A DNA stretch of 7,786 nucleotides from an uncultured Paracoccaceae bacterium (GTDB taxonomy: Bacteria > Pseudomonadota > Alphaproteobacteria > Rhodobacterales > Rhodobacteraceae). Position 1 is the first letter of the stretch, and each line of letters begins with the position of its first letter. The position numbers were made by a program, and so were the translations under genes. The notes under the pieces are model-generated. The model saw only the letters and a program-made list of their open reading frames with translations, was not told the DNA's origin and ran no database searches. Below are positions 1 to 5,852 of the stretch, piece after piece. The stretch is taken from assembly GCA_937900975.1 (NCBI GenBank), contig CALCPC010000157.1:1-7786 (forward strand), written 5' to 3'.

Positions 1-1035
1 CGCGATGCCCGACAGCATCGCGTTGTGATTGCCCTTGCTCCGCGGCACGTTGACCAGCCCAGCAGAACACCCAAGCAAGGCACCGCCCGGGAACACCACC
101 TTGGGGATCGACTGCCACCCGCCCTCACTGCTCGCGCGGGCACCATAGGCGACGCGCTTGGCCCCTTTCAGAACGGCGGCGATCAGCGGGTGATGCTTGA
201 AGCGCTGGAACTCCATATAAGGGTAGAGATGCGGGTTGGCGTAGTTGAGATGGACCACGAAGCCGAGATAAACCTGATTGTTCTCAGCGTGATACATGAA
301 AGACCCGCCGCCCGCGTTCGCGCCGAGCGGCCAGCCCATGGAATGGGTGACCTGCCCCTCTTTATGGCGGTCTGGCTGAACCTCCCAAATCTCCTTCATA
401 CCGAGCCCGTATTTCTGCGGCTCAGCACCGCTATCGAGACTGTAACGCGCGATCGCCTGCTTTGAGAGAGAGCCGCGCACGCCCTCGGCCAGCAGGACAT
501 ATTTGCCGTTCAGCACCATCCCGGGTTCGTAGCTGGCGCCTTTGGTGCCGTCCTTTTCGATCCCGAACTCACCGGCCACAACACCGGCCAACCGGTCGCC
601 ATCGTACACAAGGTCCGAGCAGGCCATGCCGGGAAAAACCTCAACCCCCAACCCTTCGGCAATCTCGGCAAGCCAGCGGCAAACATTGCCCATCGAAACG
701 ATATAGCAGCCGTGGTTGTTCATCAGGGGCGGCATCGGCCAATTGGGGATGCGGATCCGCCCGCCTTCCCCCAGCATGTAGAACCGATCCTCCCGCACCG
801 GCACGGTAATCGGCGCCCCCCGCTCTCGCCAATCGGGCAGAAGGCTGTTCAAACCGACGGGATCCAAAACCGCGCCCGACAGGATATGGGCCCCAACCTC
901 GGACCCTTTCTCTAGCACCACGACATCAAGATCGGGGTTAACCTGTTTTAGACGGATCGCGGCGGACAGCCCCGCGGGCCCGGCGCCAACGATGACGACG
1001 TCATAGTCCATGGTCTCACGTTCCGTCTCTGCCAT
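1..1035 (-). CDS. Electron transfer flavoprotein-ubiquinone oxidoreductase (ETF-QO), C-terminus outside window
   Basis: Inner-membrane-associated flavoprotein/iron-sulfur enzyme that takes electrons from reduced ETF (fed by acyl-CoA and amino-acid dehydrogenases) and passes them to ubiquinone. The window holds 345 codons with no stop before position 1. The family is about 550 residues, so the C-terminal part with the 4Fe-4S ferredoxin-like domain lies outside. Visible features: FAD-binding Rossmann motif GAGPAG at residues 17-22 after a DYDVVIV strand; EKGSEVGAHILSGAV at 42-56, characteristic of ETF-QO; and, further on, HSMGWPLGANAGGSFMYH, EFQRFKHHP and GLVNVPRSKGNHNAM, all typical of the family. 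I chose the ATG at 1033-1035 (MAETERETMDYD) over the in-frame ATG at 1009-1011. Close homologues as I remember them have a similar short N-terminal stretch, and AGGG sits 7 nt upstream of it. The gene is divergent from greA. Family assignment is near certain; the symbol (etfD/etfQO) varies by organism. Confidence 0.95.
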   Translation of the reverse strand, partial: MAETERETMDYDVVIVGAGPAGLSAAIRLKQVNPDLDVVVLEKGSEVGAHILSGAVLDPVGLNSLLPDWRERGAPITVPVREDRFYMLGEGGRIRIPNWPMPPLMNNHGCYIVSMGNVCRWLAEIAEGLGVEVFPGMACSDLVYDGDRLAGVVAGEFGIEKDGTKGASYEPGMVLNGKYVLLAEGVRGSLSKQAIARYSLDSGAEPQKYGLGMKEIWEVQPDRHKEGQVTHSMGWPLGANAGGGSFMYHAENNQVYLGFVVHLNYANPHLYPYMEFQRFKHHPLIAAVLKGAKRVAYGARASSEGGWQSIPKVVFPGGALLGCSAGLVNVPRSKGNHNAMLSGIA

Positions 1036-1066
1036 CGTGCCGCCCTACAATAAATGCTGGTCGCAA

Positions 1067-1094
1067 AAGATATCCGGTGCCATGGGCGTGTCAA
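1067..1094 (-). promoter_or_regulatory. Candidate sigma70 promoter for ETF-QO
   Basis: On the minus strand a perfect -35 hexamer TTGACA (1094-1089) is followed, after 16 nt, by TATCTT (1072-1067), which matches the -10 consensus at 4 of 6 positions. The implied transcript start is near 1060, giving a leader of about 25 nt before the ETF-QO ATG at 1035. Placement, orientation and -35 quality are all good. Seen in sequence only; no experimental support. Confidence 0.55.
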
Positions 1095-1114
1095 TTGATG
1101 CGGTCCGGGTGCCG

Positions 1115-1145
1115 TTGCGGTAAGCGGGGCGGGGTGCCGCATAAT
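1115..1145 (+). promoter_or_regulatory. Weak distal promoter candidate on the greA side
   Basis: CATAAT at 1140-1145 matches the -10 consensus at 5 of 6 positions. The only -35-like sequence is TTGCGG at 1115-1120, with a long 19-nt spacer. If used, transcription would start near 1152, about 168 nt upstream of greA and just before the hairpin at 1175-1210. Speculative. Confidence 0.25.
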
Positions 1146-1174
1146 GCCCTGATTGCCTTGGGTTCCATGGGCTT

Positions 1175-1210
1175 GCGCCCCGCCCGGCGGCGTATCGACG
1201 CGCGGGGCGC
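1175..1210 (+). promoter_or_regulatory. GC-rich hairpin in the greA leader, possible attenuator
   Basis: GCGCCCCGC (1175-1183) and GCGGGGCGC (1202-1210) form a perfect 9-bp stem. An inner GCGT/ACGC stem (1190-1193 with 1198-1201, loop ATCG) stacks against it. A CTTTTCCC tract begins about 8 nt downstream, near 1219. A shorter competing hairpin, GGGC-TTGC-GCCC (1169-1180), shares the left arm, so the two cannot both form. No gene upstream on this strand needs a terminator here, because ETF-QO is transcribed the other way. A leader attenuator or a protein-binding site is therefore more natural than an end-of-gene terminator. The hairpin is certain as sequence; its function is inference. Confidence 0.4.
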
Positions 1211-1250
1211 GCTGGTGGCTTTTCCCATCTGTCGGAACGGGGGCGGCCAC

Positions 1251-1279
1251 TTGCACTCACGCCCGCTGCTCCATATCGT
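1251..1279 (+). promoter_or_regulatory. Proximal promoter candidate for greA
   Basis: TTGCAC (1251-1256), a 17-nt spacer and TATCGT (1274-1279) give 3/6 and 4/6 consensus matches with ideal spacing. Transcription would start near 1286, leaving a leader of about 34 nt that includes the Shine-Dalgarno sequence at 1306-1313. Moderate to weak evidence. Confidence 0.3.
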
Positions 1280-1305
1280 CGGGTTGGTTTGACACGAACA
1301 ACCGT

Positions 1306-1313
1306 AGAGAGGG
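1306..1313 (+). promoter_or_regulatory. Ribosome binding site supporting the TTG start of greA
   Basis: AGAGAGGG ends 6 nt before the TTG at 1320-1322. This purine-rich run, and the lack of any in-frame ATG or GTG giving the conserved MEKIP N-terminus, decides for the TTG start. Confidence 0.6.
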
Positions 1314-1319
1314 TGTCCG

Positions 1320-1790
1320 TTGGAAAAAATACCGCTCACCAAACCGGGGTTTACGAAGCTCGATGCCGAACTCAAGCAGCTCAAATCCGTTGAGCGTCCG
1401 GCCGTGATCCGCGCGATTGCGGAGGCGCGGGAGCATGGCGATCTGTCCGAGAATGCGGAGTATCACGCAGCGCGGGAACAGCAGAGCCATATCGAGGGCC
1501 GGATCAAGGAATTGGAAAGCATCATCGGGCTCGCCGATGTGATCGATGTGGCGCGGTTGTCGGGCGCGGTGAAATTCGGTGCCACGGTGAAGCTTGTCGA
1601 TTGCGACACTGACGAGGAAAAGACCTATCAGCTGGTGGGGGAGGCCGAGGCCGACATCGAAGCGGGGCTGCTCAACATCAAGTCGCCCCTCGCCCGGGCG
1701 CTGATCGGCAAGGATGAAGGCGATGTGGCAGAGGTCAAGACCCCGGGCGGTGTCCGTGATTTCGAGATTTTGAGTATCCGCTACACGTAA
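1320..1790 (+). CDS. greA: Transcription elongation factor GreA
   Basis: Cytoplasmic factor that enters the RNA polymerase secondary channel and stimulates cleavage of backtracked RNA, rescuing stalled complexes. The 156-residue length is normal for the family (about 158). The N-terminal coiled-coil hairpin spans roughly residues 1-75, and its tip carries GDLSENAEY (40-48) with the acidic residues D41 and E44 that position the catalytic metal. The C-terminal FKBP-like domain covers about 83-156, with the family signature [14 protein letters not shown] (122-135). The start codon is TTG, supported by the upstream Shine-Dalgarno sequence and by the N-terminus [11 protein letters not shown], which fits alphaproteobacterial GreA. 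It ends in TAA 22 nt before the next gene, which has its own strong Shine-Dalgarno sequence, so the two are probably co-transcribed. A hairpin about 110 nt upstream may regulate it. Confidence 0.96.
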   Translation: MEKIPLTKPGFTKLDAELKQLKSVERPAVIRAIAEAREHGDLSENAEYHAAREQQSHIEGRIKELESIIGLADVIDVARLSGAVKFGATVKLVDCDTDEEKTYQLVGEAEADIEAGLLNIKSPLARALIGKDEGDVAEVKTPGGVRDFEILSIRYT

Positions 1791-1812
1791 AGCGGCGCGG
1801 TCGGAGGGTCGC

Positions 1813-3042
1813 ATGCGCGAAGAGACGGGCCAAGCTTGGCGCACGGCATTTCTGCCCGGCGCCGTCTGGGCGGGAACGGCTGTCGCCGCTGCGGCGGTTT
1901 TGGGGTCTGTCGCCGCGATCTTTGTGCTGGCGCTTGGCGGGATTGTCGTTTTGGCGCTGCTTTTTCGCGTGACAGCGGACCGCGATGCGGATCGCGCGCG
2001 CATCGTCGATCTTGAAACCGCGGTCCACGCCTTGGACCGGCGGTTGGCCACCGGCGATCCCGGGCCGCTGAAGGCCGAACTGCGCGCGCTAACGTCCGAG
2101 GTCGCGGCGTTGAGCGCCCGGCCCGCCGCCCGATCCAGCCCAGAAGACCCTATACCCCTTCCCGCCCCGGAGGCGACCACGCCCAGCACAGCCGACAATG
2201 CGCCGTCACCGGCGCGCATGCGGGCCGGTTTTTCGCAAGGCGGACAGCGGCAAGACGGCGCCGCAGGGGCGGGCACAGGGGCACGCGAGGATGCGAAAGC
2301 CGCTTCGGACGGCGCGGATGAAGCGACGGGACGCGCGGCGGCTGCGGCAGACGCGCCCCGGGCGACGGTCAGCGCAGGGGGCGCAGAAACGCCGGACGGC
2401 GCGCCGCTGGCGGATGCCTTGATGCCAGATCCGGCGCGGTCTGCGACGTCCAACCCCGCCGCCCGCAACCTGCCGGTCGCGAGTCCGACGGCGGAGGTTG
2501 GCCCAGAGCCCTTGCCACCGGTGGGCGAGCAGCCCGAACTTCCCATGCTCGCCCCCCCCGGCCATGTCGCCCTTTCAACGCCGCAAATCGTGCGAGCGTT
2601 GAATTTTCCCGCCGATGCGGAGGACACGCAAGGCTTCGACCTGTTGCGCCGAGCGCTGGCGCGGCGCGATTTGGCCGAGCTTTTGCAGGCGGCGGAGGAT
2701 TGCCTCAACTTCCTGGCTCAAGAACGCCTTTACATGGACGATCTCTTGATGGCGCCGGCAACGGCCGAGGATTGGCGCCGCTTTGCCAAGGGCGGCCAGG
2801 CCCGCGCGGCCCTGATGCCGATCCAGGGCATCCGGGATGAGGCCGCGACGCTGGCAGTGCAGGCCCGGATGCGGGCGGACCCTGTGTTTCGCGACAGCGC
2901 GCTGGTCTTCCAGCGCCGCTTTGACGCGTTTCTCGCAGGCTTCGCCCCGGCTGCGAGCGACCGTGAGGTTTTGGACCTGATCGACAGCCGCAGCGGGCGC
3001 GCATTCGTGCTTTTCGCCCAGATCTCCGGCGCGCTTGACTAG
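1813..3042 (+). CDS. Membrane-anchored hypothetical protein with coiled coil, Ala/Pro-rich linker and C-terminal helical domain
   Basis: Function not recognised. The 409 residues divide clearly. Two adjacent hydrophobic stretches at about 13-31 and 33-53 make a likely transmembrane hairpin. A predicted helix or coiled coil rich in Glu, Arg and Leu follows at about 57-103. Then comes a long low-complexity Ala/Pro/Gly/Asp linker (about 104-250) that looks disordered. A conserved-looking, mainly alpha-helical C-terminal domain fills about 255-409, with FRDSALVFQRRFDAFL (359-374), ASDREV (381-386) and a terminal RSGRAFVLFAQISGALD (393-409). From memory, a similar C-terminal block occurs in Rhodobacterales hypothetical proteins. 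GGAGGG at 1803-1808 is a strong Shine-Dalgarno sequence 4-5 nt before the ATG. It follows greA by 22 nt, so the two probably share a transcript, but that adjacency does not define a function. A bundle-like envelope or scaffold role is possible, not shown. Confidence 0.85.
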   Translation: MREETGQAWRTAFLPGAVWAGTAVAAAAVLGSVAAIFVLALGGIVVLALLFRVTADRDADRARIVDLETAVHALDRRLATGDPGPLKAELRALTSEVAALSARPAARSSPEDPIPLPAPEATTPSTADNAPSPARMRAGFSQGGQRQDGAAGAGTGAREDAKAASDGADEATGRAAAAADAPRATVSAGGAETPDGAPLADALMPDPARSATSNPAARNLPVASPTAEVGPEPLPPVGEQPELPMLAPPGHVALSTPQIVRALNFPADAEDTQGFDLLRRALARRDLAELLQAAEDCLNFLAQERLYMDDLLMAPATAEDWRRFAKGGQARAALMPIQGIRDEAATLAVQARMRADPVFRDSALVFQRRFDAFLAGFAPAASDREVLDLIDSRSGRAFVLFAQISGALD

Positions 3043-3080
3043 GGCATTTTCCGTTCAGGCGAGGTCAGCCTTCATCAGAA

Positions 3081-3150
3081 AACGCCCTCAAGATCAGAGG
3101 CCTGCTGATCTTGGGGCAGCGATGACCGATCCAACGGGTGCGGAACTTGC
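3081..3150. repeat. Divergent direct repeat, copy 1 of 2
   Basis: Aligned without gaps to 3229-3298 (offset 148), this stretch is about 64% identical by hand count (45 of 70). Conserved blocks are AACGCC at the start, ATCAG plus GGCCTG in the middle, a GGG/CAGCG block, and AACTTGC at the end. Both ends are conserved at exactly the same spacing, so chance similarity is unlikely. It lies in a convergent intergenic region and contains the hairpin at 3086-3116. It may be an old intergenic repeat family; I do not recognise a named one. Confidence 0.55.
3086..3116. terminator. Strong hairpin between convergent genes, possible bidirectional terminator
   Basis: CCTCAAGATCAG (3086-3097) pairs with CTGATCTTGGGG (3105-3116) across a 7-nt loop: 12 bp with one G-U pair. 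It begins 44 nt after the stop of the upstream + strand gene. There is no T run after it on the + strand. On the minus strand the stem is followed within a few bases by GCGTTTTC, so it is the better intrinsic-terminator candidate for the leftward molybdenum-cofactor operon. The hairpin is certain; the terminator role is inferred. Confidence 0.45.
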
Positions 3151-3228
3151 CCTAACCCCGGTTTGGGTGGGCGCCGCGATAGGGCGCCATGGGCCCCCTG
3201 CGGCAAACCTGAACCTGCCACCATAAGA

Positions 3229-3298
3229 AACGCCTGTAAAATCAGGGGCCTGTCGGATCTGGGACAGCGCCTAGCGTTTGGATGCGACCGAAACTTGC
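3229..3298. repeat. Divergent direct repeat, copy 2 of 2
   Basis: Partner of 3081-3150 at a constant 148-bp offset. It starts AACGCC and ends AACTTGC like copy 1, but the central stem has decayed: the arms equivalent to 3086-3097 and 3105-3116 no longer pair well. It abuts the stop codon of the MFS gene at 3300-3302. On the minus strand it contains CCTG-ATTTTA-CAGG followed by a T-rich stretch, a weak terminator-like element. The 257-base interval 3043-3299 holds these two repeats and no credible gene. Confidence 0.55.
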
Positions 3299-3299
3299 G

Positions 3300-4460
3300 C
3301 TAGGAGACGGATAGCGGGCGACCGTCCCACCGCCGTGCCAGCAAAAGCGTGGCAGCCAGTGCCGCCGCCGACATGCCCGCCGCGACCCAATAGGTCCCGC
3401 CCCCGAGCGCGGGGTAAAGGAGCGCCGCCAATCCCATTGCGCCGGCTTGCAAGACGCCCCCCGCAAGGCCGGTATAGGCCCCTTGCGCGCTGCCGCCAAA
3501 CTGCTCAGGCACCGCGCGAGAGATAAAGGCAATCGCCCCAAGATGCGCAACCGCGAAGGTCACGGCATGGCCTGCCTGCAGGATCCAAAGCCCGGCACCC
3601 GTTGGATCAAACCCCATCAACCCCCACCGGACCACACCGGCGGCAGCGCCAAGCGCCAGCGTCGGGACGGCGCCCAAACGCTCAACCAATCGTTGGCCAA
3701 AGAGCAGCATCACCAATATCTCCACCGCGACGGCGAAGGCCCACAGCGCACCGATCGTCCCCTCACTCATCCCCAGCGCGCGCCAATGGAGCGAGCCATA
3801 GGCGTAAAGCACCCCATGGCTGGACTGTGTCAGCGCGGCGCCGACGGCAAAAAGCGCGAAAACGGGATTGAGCAGCAGGCGTCCGATAGCGGACCATGGT
3901 GGCGGCGGCACGCGCGGGCCGCCGCCGCCCGGATGGGCGGGCGCAAGCAGCGCGGTGGCGGCCAAAAGCACCGTCAGCGTGGCGAGGATGGCATCGCTGC
4001 CCAGCGCTGCGCCCAGCGATCCGATCAAAAGCGACATCGCCAGCAGCCCGAACGATCCGACCGCCCGAACAGGCGCGTAGGAAAACCGATGACGCTGTGC
4101 CGCGGCGGCGCCAAGCGCCTCCCCCAGCGGCAGAAGACCGGCAAAAGCGGCGCCCGAGGCAAGCGTTGCGGCCAAAAGCAGCGCCTTCTCACCGATCAGC
4201 GCATGGCCGGCAAAGATCGCGGCGGCGACGCCCGCTGTCCAGGCCATAACCGTCCGGCGCTGGCCCAAACGGTCGGCCAGCACCGGGATCGCGAACCCCG
4301 CGACAACCCGAACCGCGGTGCCGAGGCTGACGTAAAGACCGACCTCCCCCGCCGAAAGACCCCAATCCTGCAGCCAAATGGGCCAAAACGGCAGATGAAC
4401 GCCGATGGCCGCGAACATCACAAGGTAGAAAAAGGCGGTACCGCGCGCGGCGCGCGTCAT
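3300..4460 (-). CDS. MFS permease, HcaT-like (MFS_1-like) family, in a molybdenum-cofactor operon
   Basis: A 386-residue, very hydrophobic inner-membrane protein compatible with 12 transmembrane helices. It has a short loop motif LADRLGQRR (61-69), equivalent to MFS motif A, between helices 2 and 3, and a Gly/Pro-rich central loop at about 175-190. The N-terminal GVHLPFWPIWLQDWGLS (20-36), YAPVRAVGSFG (128-138), SHGVLYAYGSLHWRALG (214-230) and the late HLGAIAFISR segment resemble the 3-phenylpropionate transporter HcaT and related LacY-like permeases. That similarity is from memory, and the substrate cannot be inferred from it. The ATG overlaps the moeA stop by 4 bp (ATGA, 4457-4460) with no clear Shine-Dalgarno sequence of its own, so translation is probably coupled to moeA. 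It is the last gene of the operon. Possible cargoes are an aromatic or organic acid, formate, or something linked to molybdenum-cofactor use; none is shown. Confidence 0.88.
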   Translation of the reverse strand: MTRAARGTAFFYLVMFAAIGVHLPFWPIWLQDWGLSAGEVGLYVSLGTAVRVVAGFAIPVLADRLGQRRTVMAWTAGVAAAIFAGHALIGEKALLLAATLASGAAFAGLLPLGEALGAAAAQRHRFSYAPVRAVGSFGLLAMSLLIGSLGAALGSDAILATLTVLLAATALLAPAHPGGGGPRVPPPPWSAIGRLLLNPVFALFAVGAALTQSSHGVLYAYGSLHWRALGMSEGTIGALWAFAVAVEILVMLLFGQRLVERLGAVPTLALGAAAGVVRWGLMGFDPTGAGLWILQAGHAVTFAVAHLGAIAFISRAVPEQFGGSAQGAYTGLAGGVLQAGAMGLAALLYPALGGGTYWVAAGMSAAALAATLLLARRWDGRPLSVS

Positions 4461-5710
4461 AGGCCGAAGGCCCGGAACGGCAGATAGCGGACCGGATCGC
4501 CCGGCTGGACGCTGCCCGCGTCGTCGGGAAGCTCAACAAAACCTTCGGCCCAGGCAAGCCCCGACACCCGGCCCGACCCTTCGGAGGCGAAAACCTCCGC
4601 GCGCCCCTCTCGAAGCCGGGCGCGCAGAAACTCCCGCCGCCCCGCTTTCTTGGTTTTGGCAAAAGCGGCGGGGACGGTGATGCCCTCTGCCGGCCGCCAG
4701 CCCCCGCCCGCCAACGCCAAAAGGGCGGGCCGCGCGAAGATAAGTGCGCAGGTGAAGGCCGCGACCGGGTTGCCCGGCAGGCCAAAGATCGGCACCCCCT
4801 GCCAAAGACCCAGCGCCAGCGGGCGCCCGGGCTTTACGGCGATGCGCCACAGCGCCAGCGTCCCGGCCTGGCGGAGCGCGCGGGAGATATGGTCCTCATC
4901 CCCCGCAGAGGCCCCGCCCGTTGTCAGGATCGCATCCGCTCTGGCCCCCTGGTCCAGGCTTTCGGCGACGCCCGCCTCCGTATCGGGCGCCTGGCCGAGA
5001 TCCACGGGCGCCATCCCCCAGGCGCGGAGCAACGCCAGCAGCATCGGTCGGTTGGCATCGGGGATCTGGTGCGCCTGCGGCGGCGCGCCGTCGGTGGCCA
5101 GCTCGTCGCCCGTCGACAACACCGCGACGCGAAGCGGTCGGCGCACCTGAACCGCCGCGACCCCGGCCGCCGCCAGCAGCGCCAGATCTGGAGCGCGGAG
5201 TGTGCGCCCCGCGTCGAAAAGCGGTGCATCGGCCTTGACATCCTCCCCCTTGGGCCGGGTGTTGGCGCCCCGCTTCCAACCGGCTGGGATCTCAACCCGG
5301 CCGGATTTAAGCGTGACGTCTTCCTCCAAAACCACCGTGTCAACGCCCAAAGGCAGGGCCGCCCCGGTCAGGATCCGAAGCGCCGAGCCCGGGCGCAGCG
5401 TCCCCGCAAAGGGCGCCCCCGCCGCCGCCCGGCCAGACACCAAGGGCAGCGAAAGCGAACCGGCGGGGCACGCGACCCCGTCAAACCCATAGCCATCGAC
5501 CGCCGCGTTGGTCCAAGGCGGGTTGTCACGCCCCGCAATGACCGGGGCGGCCAAAATCCGACCGGCGGCCAAACCGGCCGGCAGCGTCTCGATCCTAGCA
5601 ACCGGCCGCATCTCGGCCCGAAGATGCGACAGCGCGGCGTCGACCGGCGTCCAGACCACCCCGCTTGGCAAGGCGAAGCAATCGTCGCGAAGCTTGGCCT
5701 TATCGCTCAT
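4457..5710 (-). CDS. moeA: Molybdopterin molybdenumtransferase MoeA
   Basis: Inserts molybdate into adenylylated molybdopterin to form the molybdenum cofactor, in the cytoplasm. From the ATG at 5708-5710 the protein has 417 residues, the normal family size. Motifs in order: TNAAVDGYGF (67-76, the SAMDGYA-type substrate site), ILTGAALP (113-120), GANTRPKGEDV (148-158), STGDEL (199-204), TTGGASAGDEDH (263-274, the MPT-binding loop), WRIAVKPGRPLALG (288-301), GLPGNPVAA (310-318), then a C-terminal beta domain. Several positions differ from E. coli MoeA, for example GGASAGDED where GGVSVGE is usual, so this is a divergent subgroup. The frame stays open upstream to 5869, adding 53 Arg/Gly/Ala-rich residues. 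I rejected that extension because family similarity begins at DCFALPSGVVWTPVDAAL. The Shine-Dalgarno sequence is weak for either start. Its stop overlaps the permease start by 4 bp. Confidence 0.94.
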   Translation of the reverse strand: MSDKAKLRDDCFALPSGVVWTPVDAALSHLRAEMRPVARIETLPAGLAAGRILAAPVIAGRDNPPWTNAAVDGYGFDGVACPAGSLSLPLVSGRAAAGAPFAGTLRPGSALRILTGAALPLGVDTVVLEEDVTLKSGRVEIPAGWKRGANTRPKGEDVKADAPLFDAGRTLRAPDLALLAAAGVAAVQVRRPLRVAVLSTGDELATDGAPPQAHQIPDANRPMLLALLRAWGMAPVDLGQAPDTEAGVAESLDQGARADAILTTGGASAGDEDHISRALRQAGTLALWRIAVKPGRPLALGLWQGVPIFGLPGNPVAAFTCALIFARPALLALAGGGWRPAEGITVPAAFAKTKKAGRREFLRARLREGRAEVFASEGSGRVSGLAWAEGFVELPDDAGSVQPGDPVRYLPFRAFGL

Positions 5711-5852
5711 AGCGCGCTCGGCCAATCTCTGCCACCGGCGGGTGCCGGACCACGCCGCCCCGGCGCCCGCCCGCGCCGCCGCGCCTTGGGGTAGGGGGCT
5801 GCGGGCTTGGCACCCCTTGGGCGCTGTCCCGCGCACCGGGTCGCCGCCGCGG
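5711..5852 (-). other. 142-bp spacer between mobB and moeA
   Basis: The longest gap in an otherwise compact operon. The moeA frame is open throughout (to an ATG at 5867-5869 inside mobB), but the encoded peptide is low-complexity and not recognisable. A small perfect hairpin, CCGGC-ACCC-GCCGG on the minus strand (5749-5736), lies about 26 nt upstream of the moeA ATG. A weaker GGGGT/ACCCC pair (5788-5792 with 5812-5816) is also present. No clear promoter is visible. It could be a leader, an mRNA-processing site or simply spacer. Confidence 0.35.

Noticed and set aside
1289..1294. Perfect TTGACA on the + strand just before greA, as a -35 box
   Set aside because: A properly spaced -10 would fall at about 1312-1317, over the Shine-Dalgarno sequence and start codon, and no -10-like sequence is there.
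1257..2708. Long 483-codon open frame on the minus strand across greA and the following gene
   Set aside because: It is antisense to greA, a certain gene, and to a well-formed second gene. Its peptide is Ala/Ser/Arg low-complexity, a usual by-product of high GC content.
3160..3209. GGTTTG...CAAACC inverted repeat enclosing two GGCGCC sites
   Set aside because: The 6-bp arms are far apart with no balanced pairing between them, so a stable single hairpin is not supported.
3035..3226. Possible 63-residue + strand gene in the convergent intergenic region
   Set aside because: TTG start inside the upstream gene, no Shine-Dalgarno sequence, and it runs through the repeat and hairpin; no recognisable sequence.
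3447..4487. 346-codon + strand open frame opposite the MFS gene
   Set aside because: Composition is Arg/Gln/Gly-rich with no hydrophobic core or family motif, while the opposite strand encodes a coherent permease.
4889..5794. 301-codon + strand open frame opposite moeA
   Set aside because: Arg/Pro-rich peptide with no motifs; the opposite strand shows all MoeA motifs in order.
5711..5852. Moco-type riboswitch upstream of moeA
   Set aside because: The hairpins are short and I cannot recognise the conserved Moco RNA architecture, which is known mainly ahead of other genes and in other lineages.
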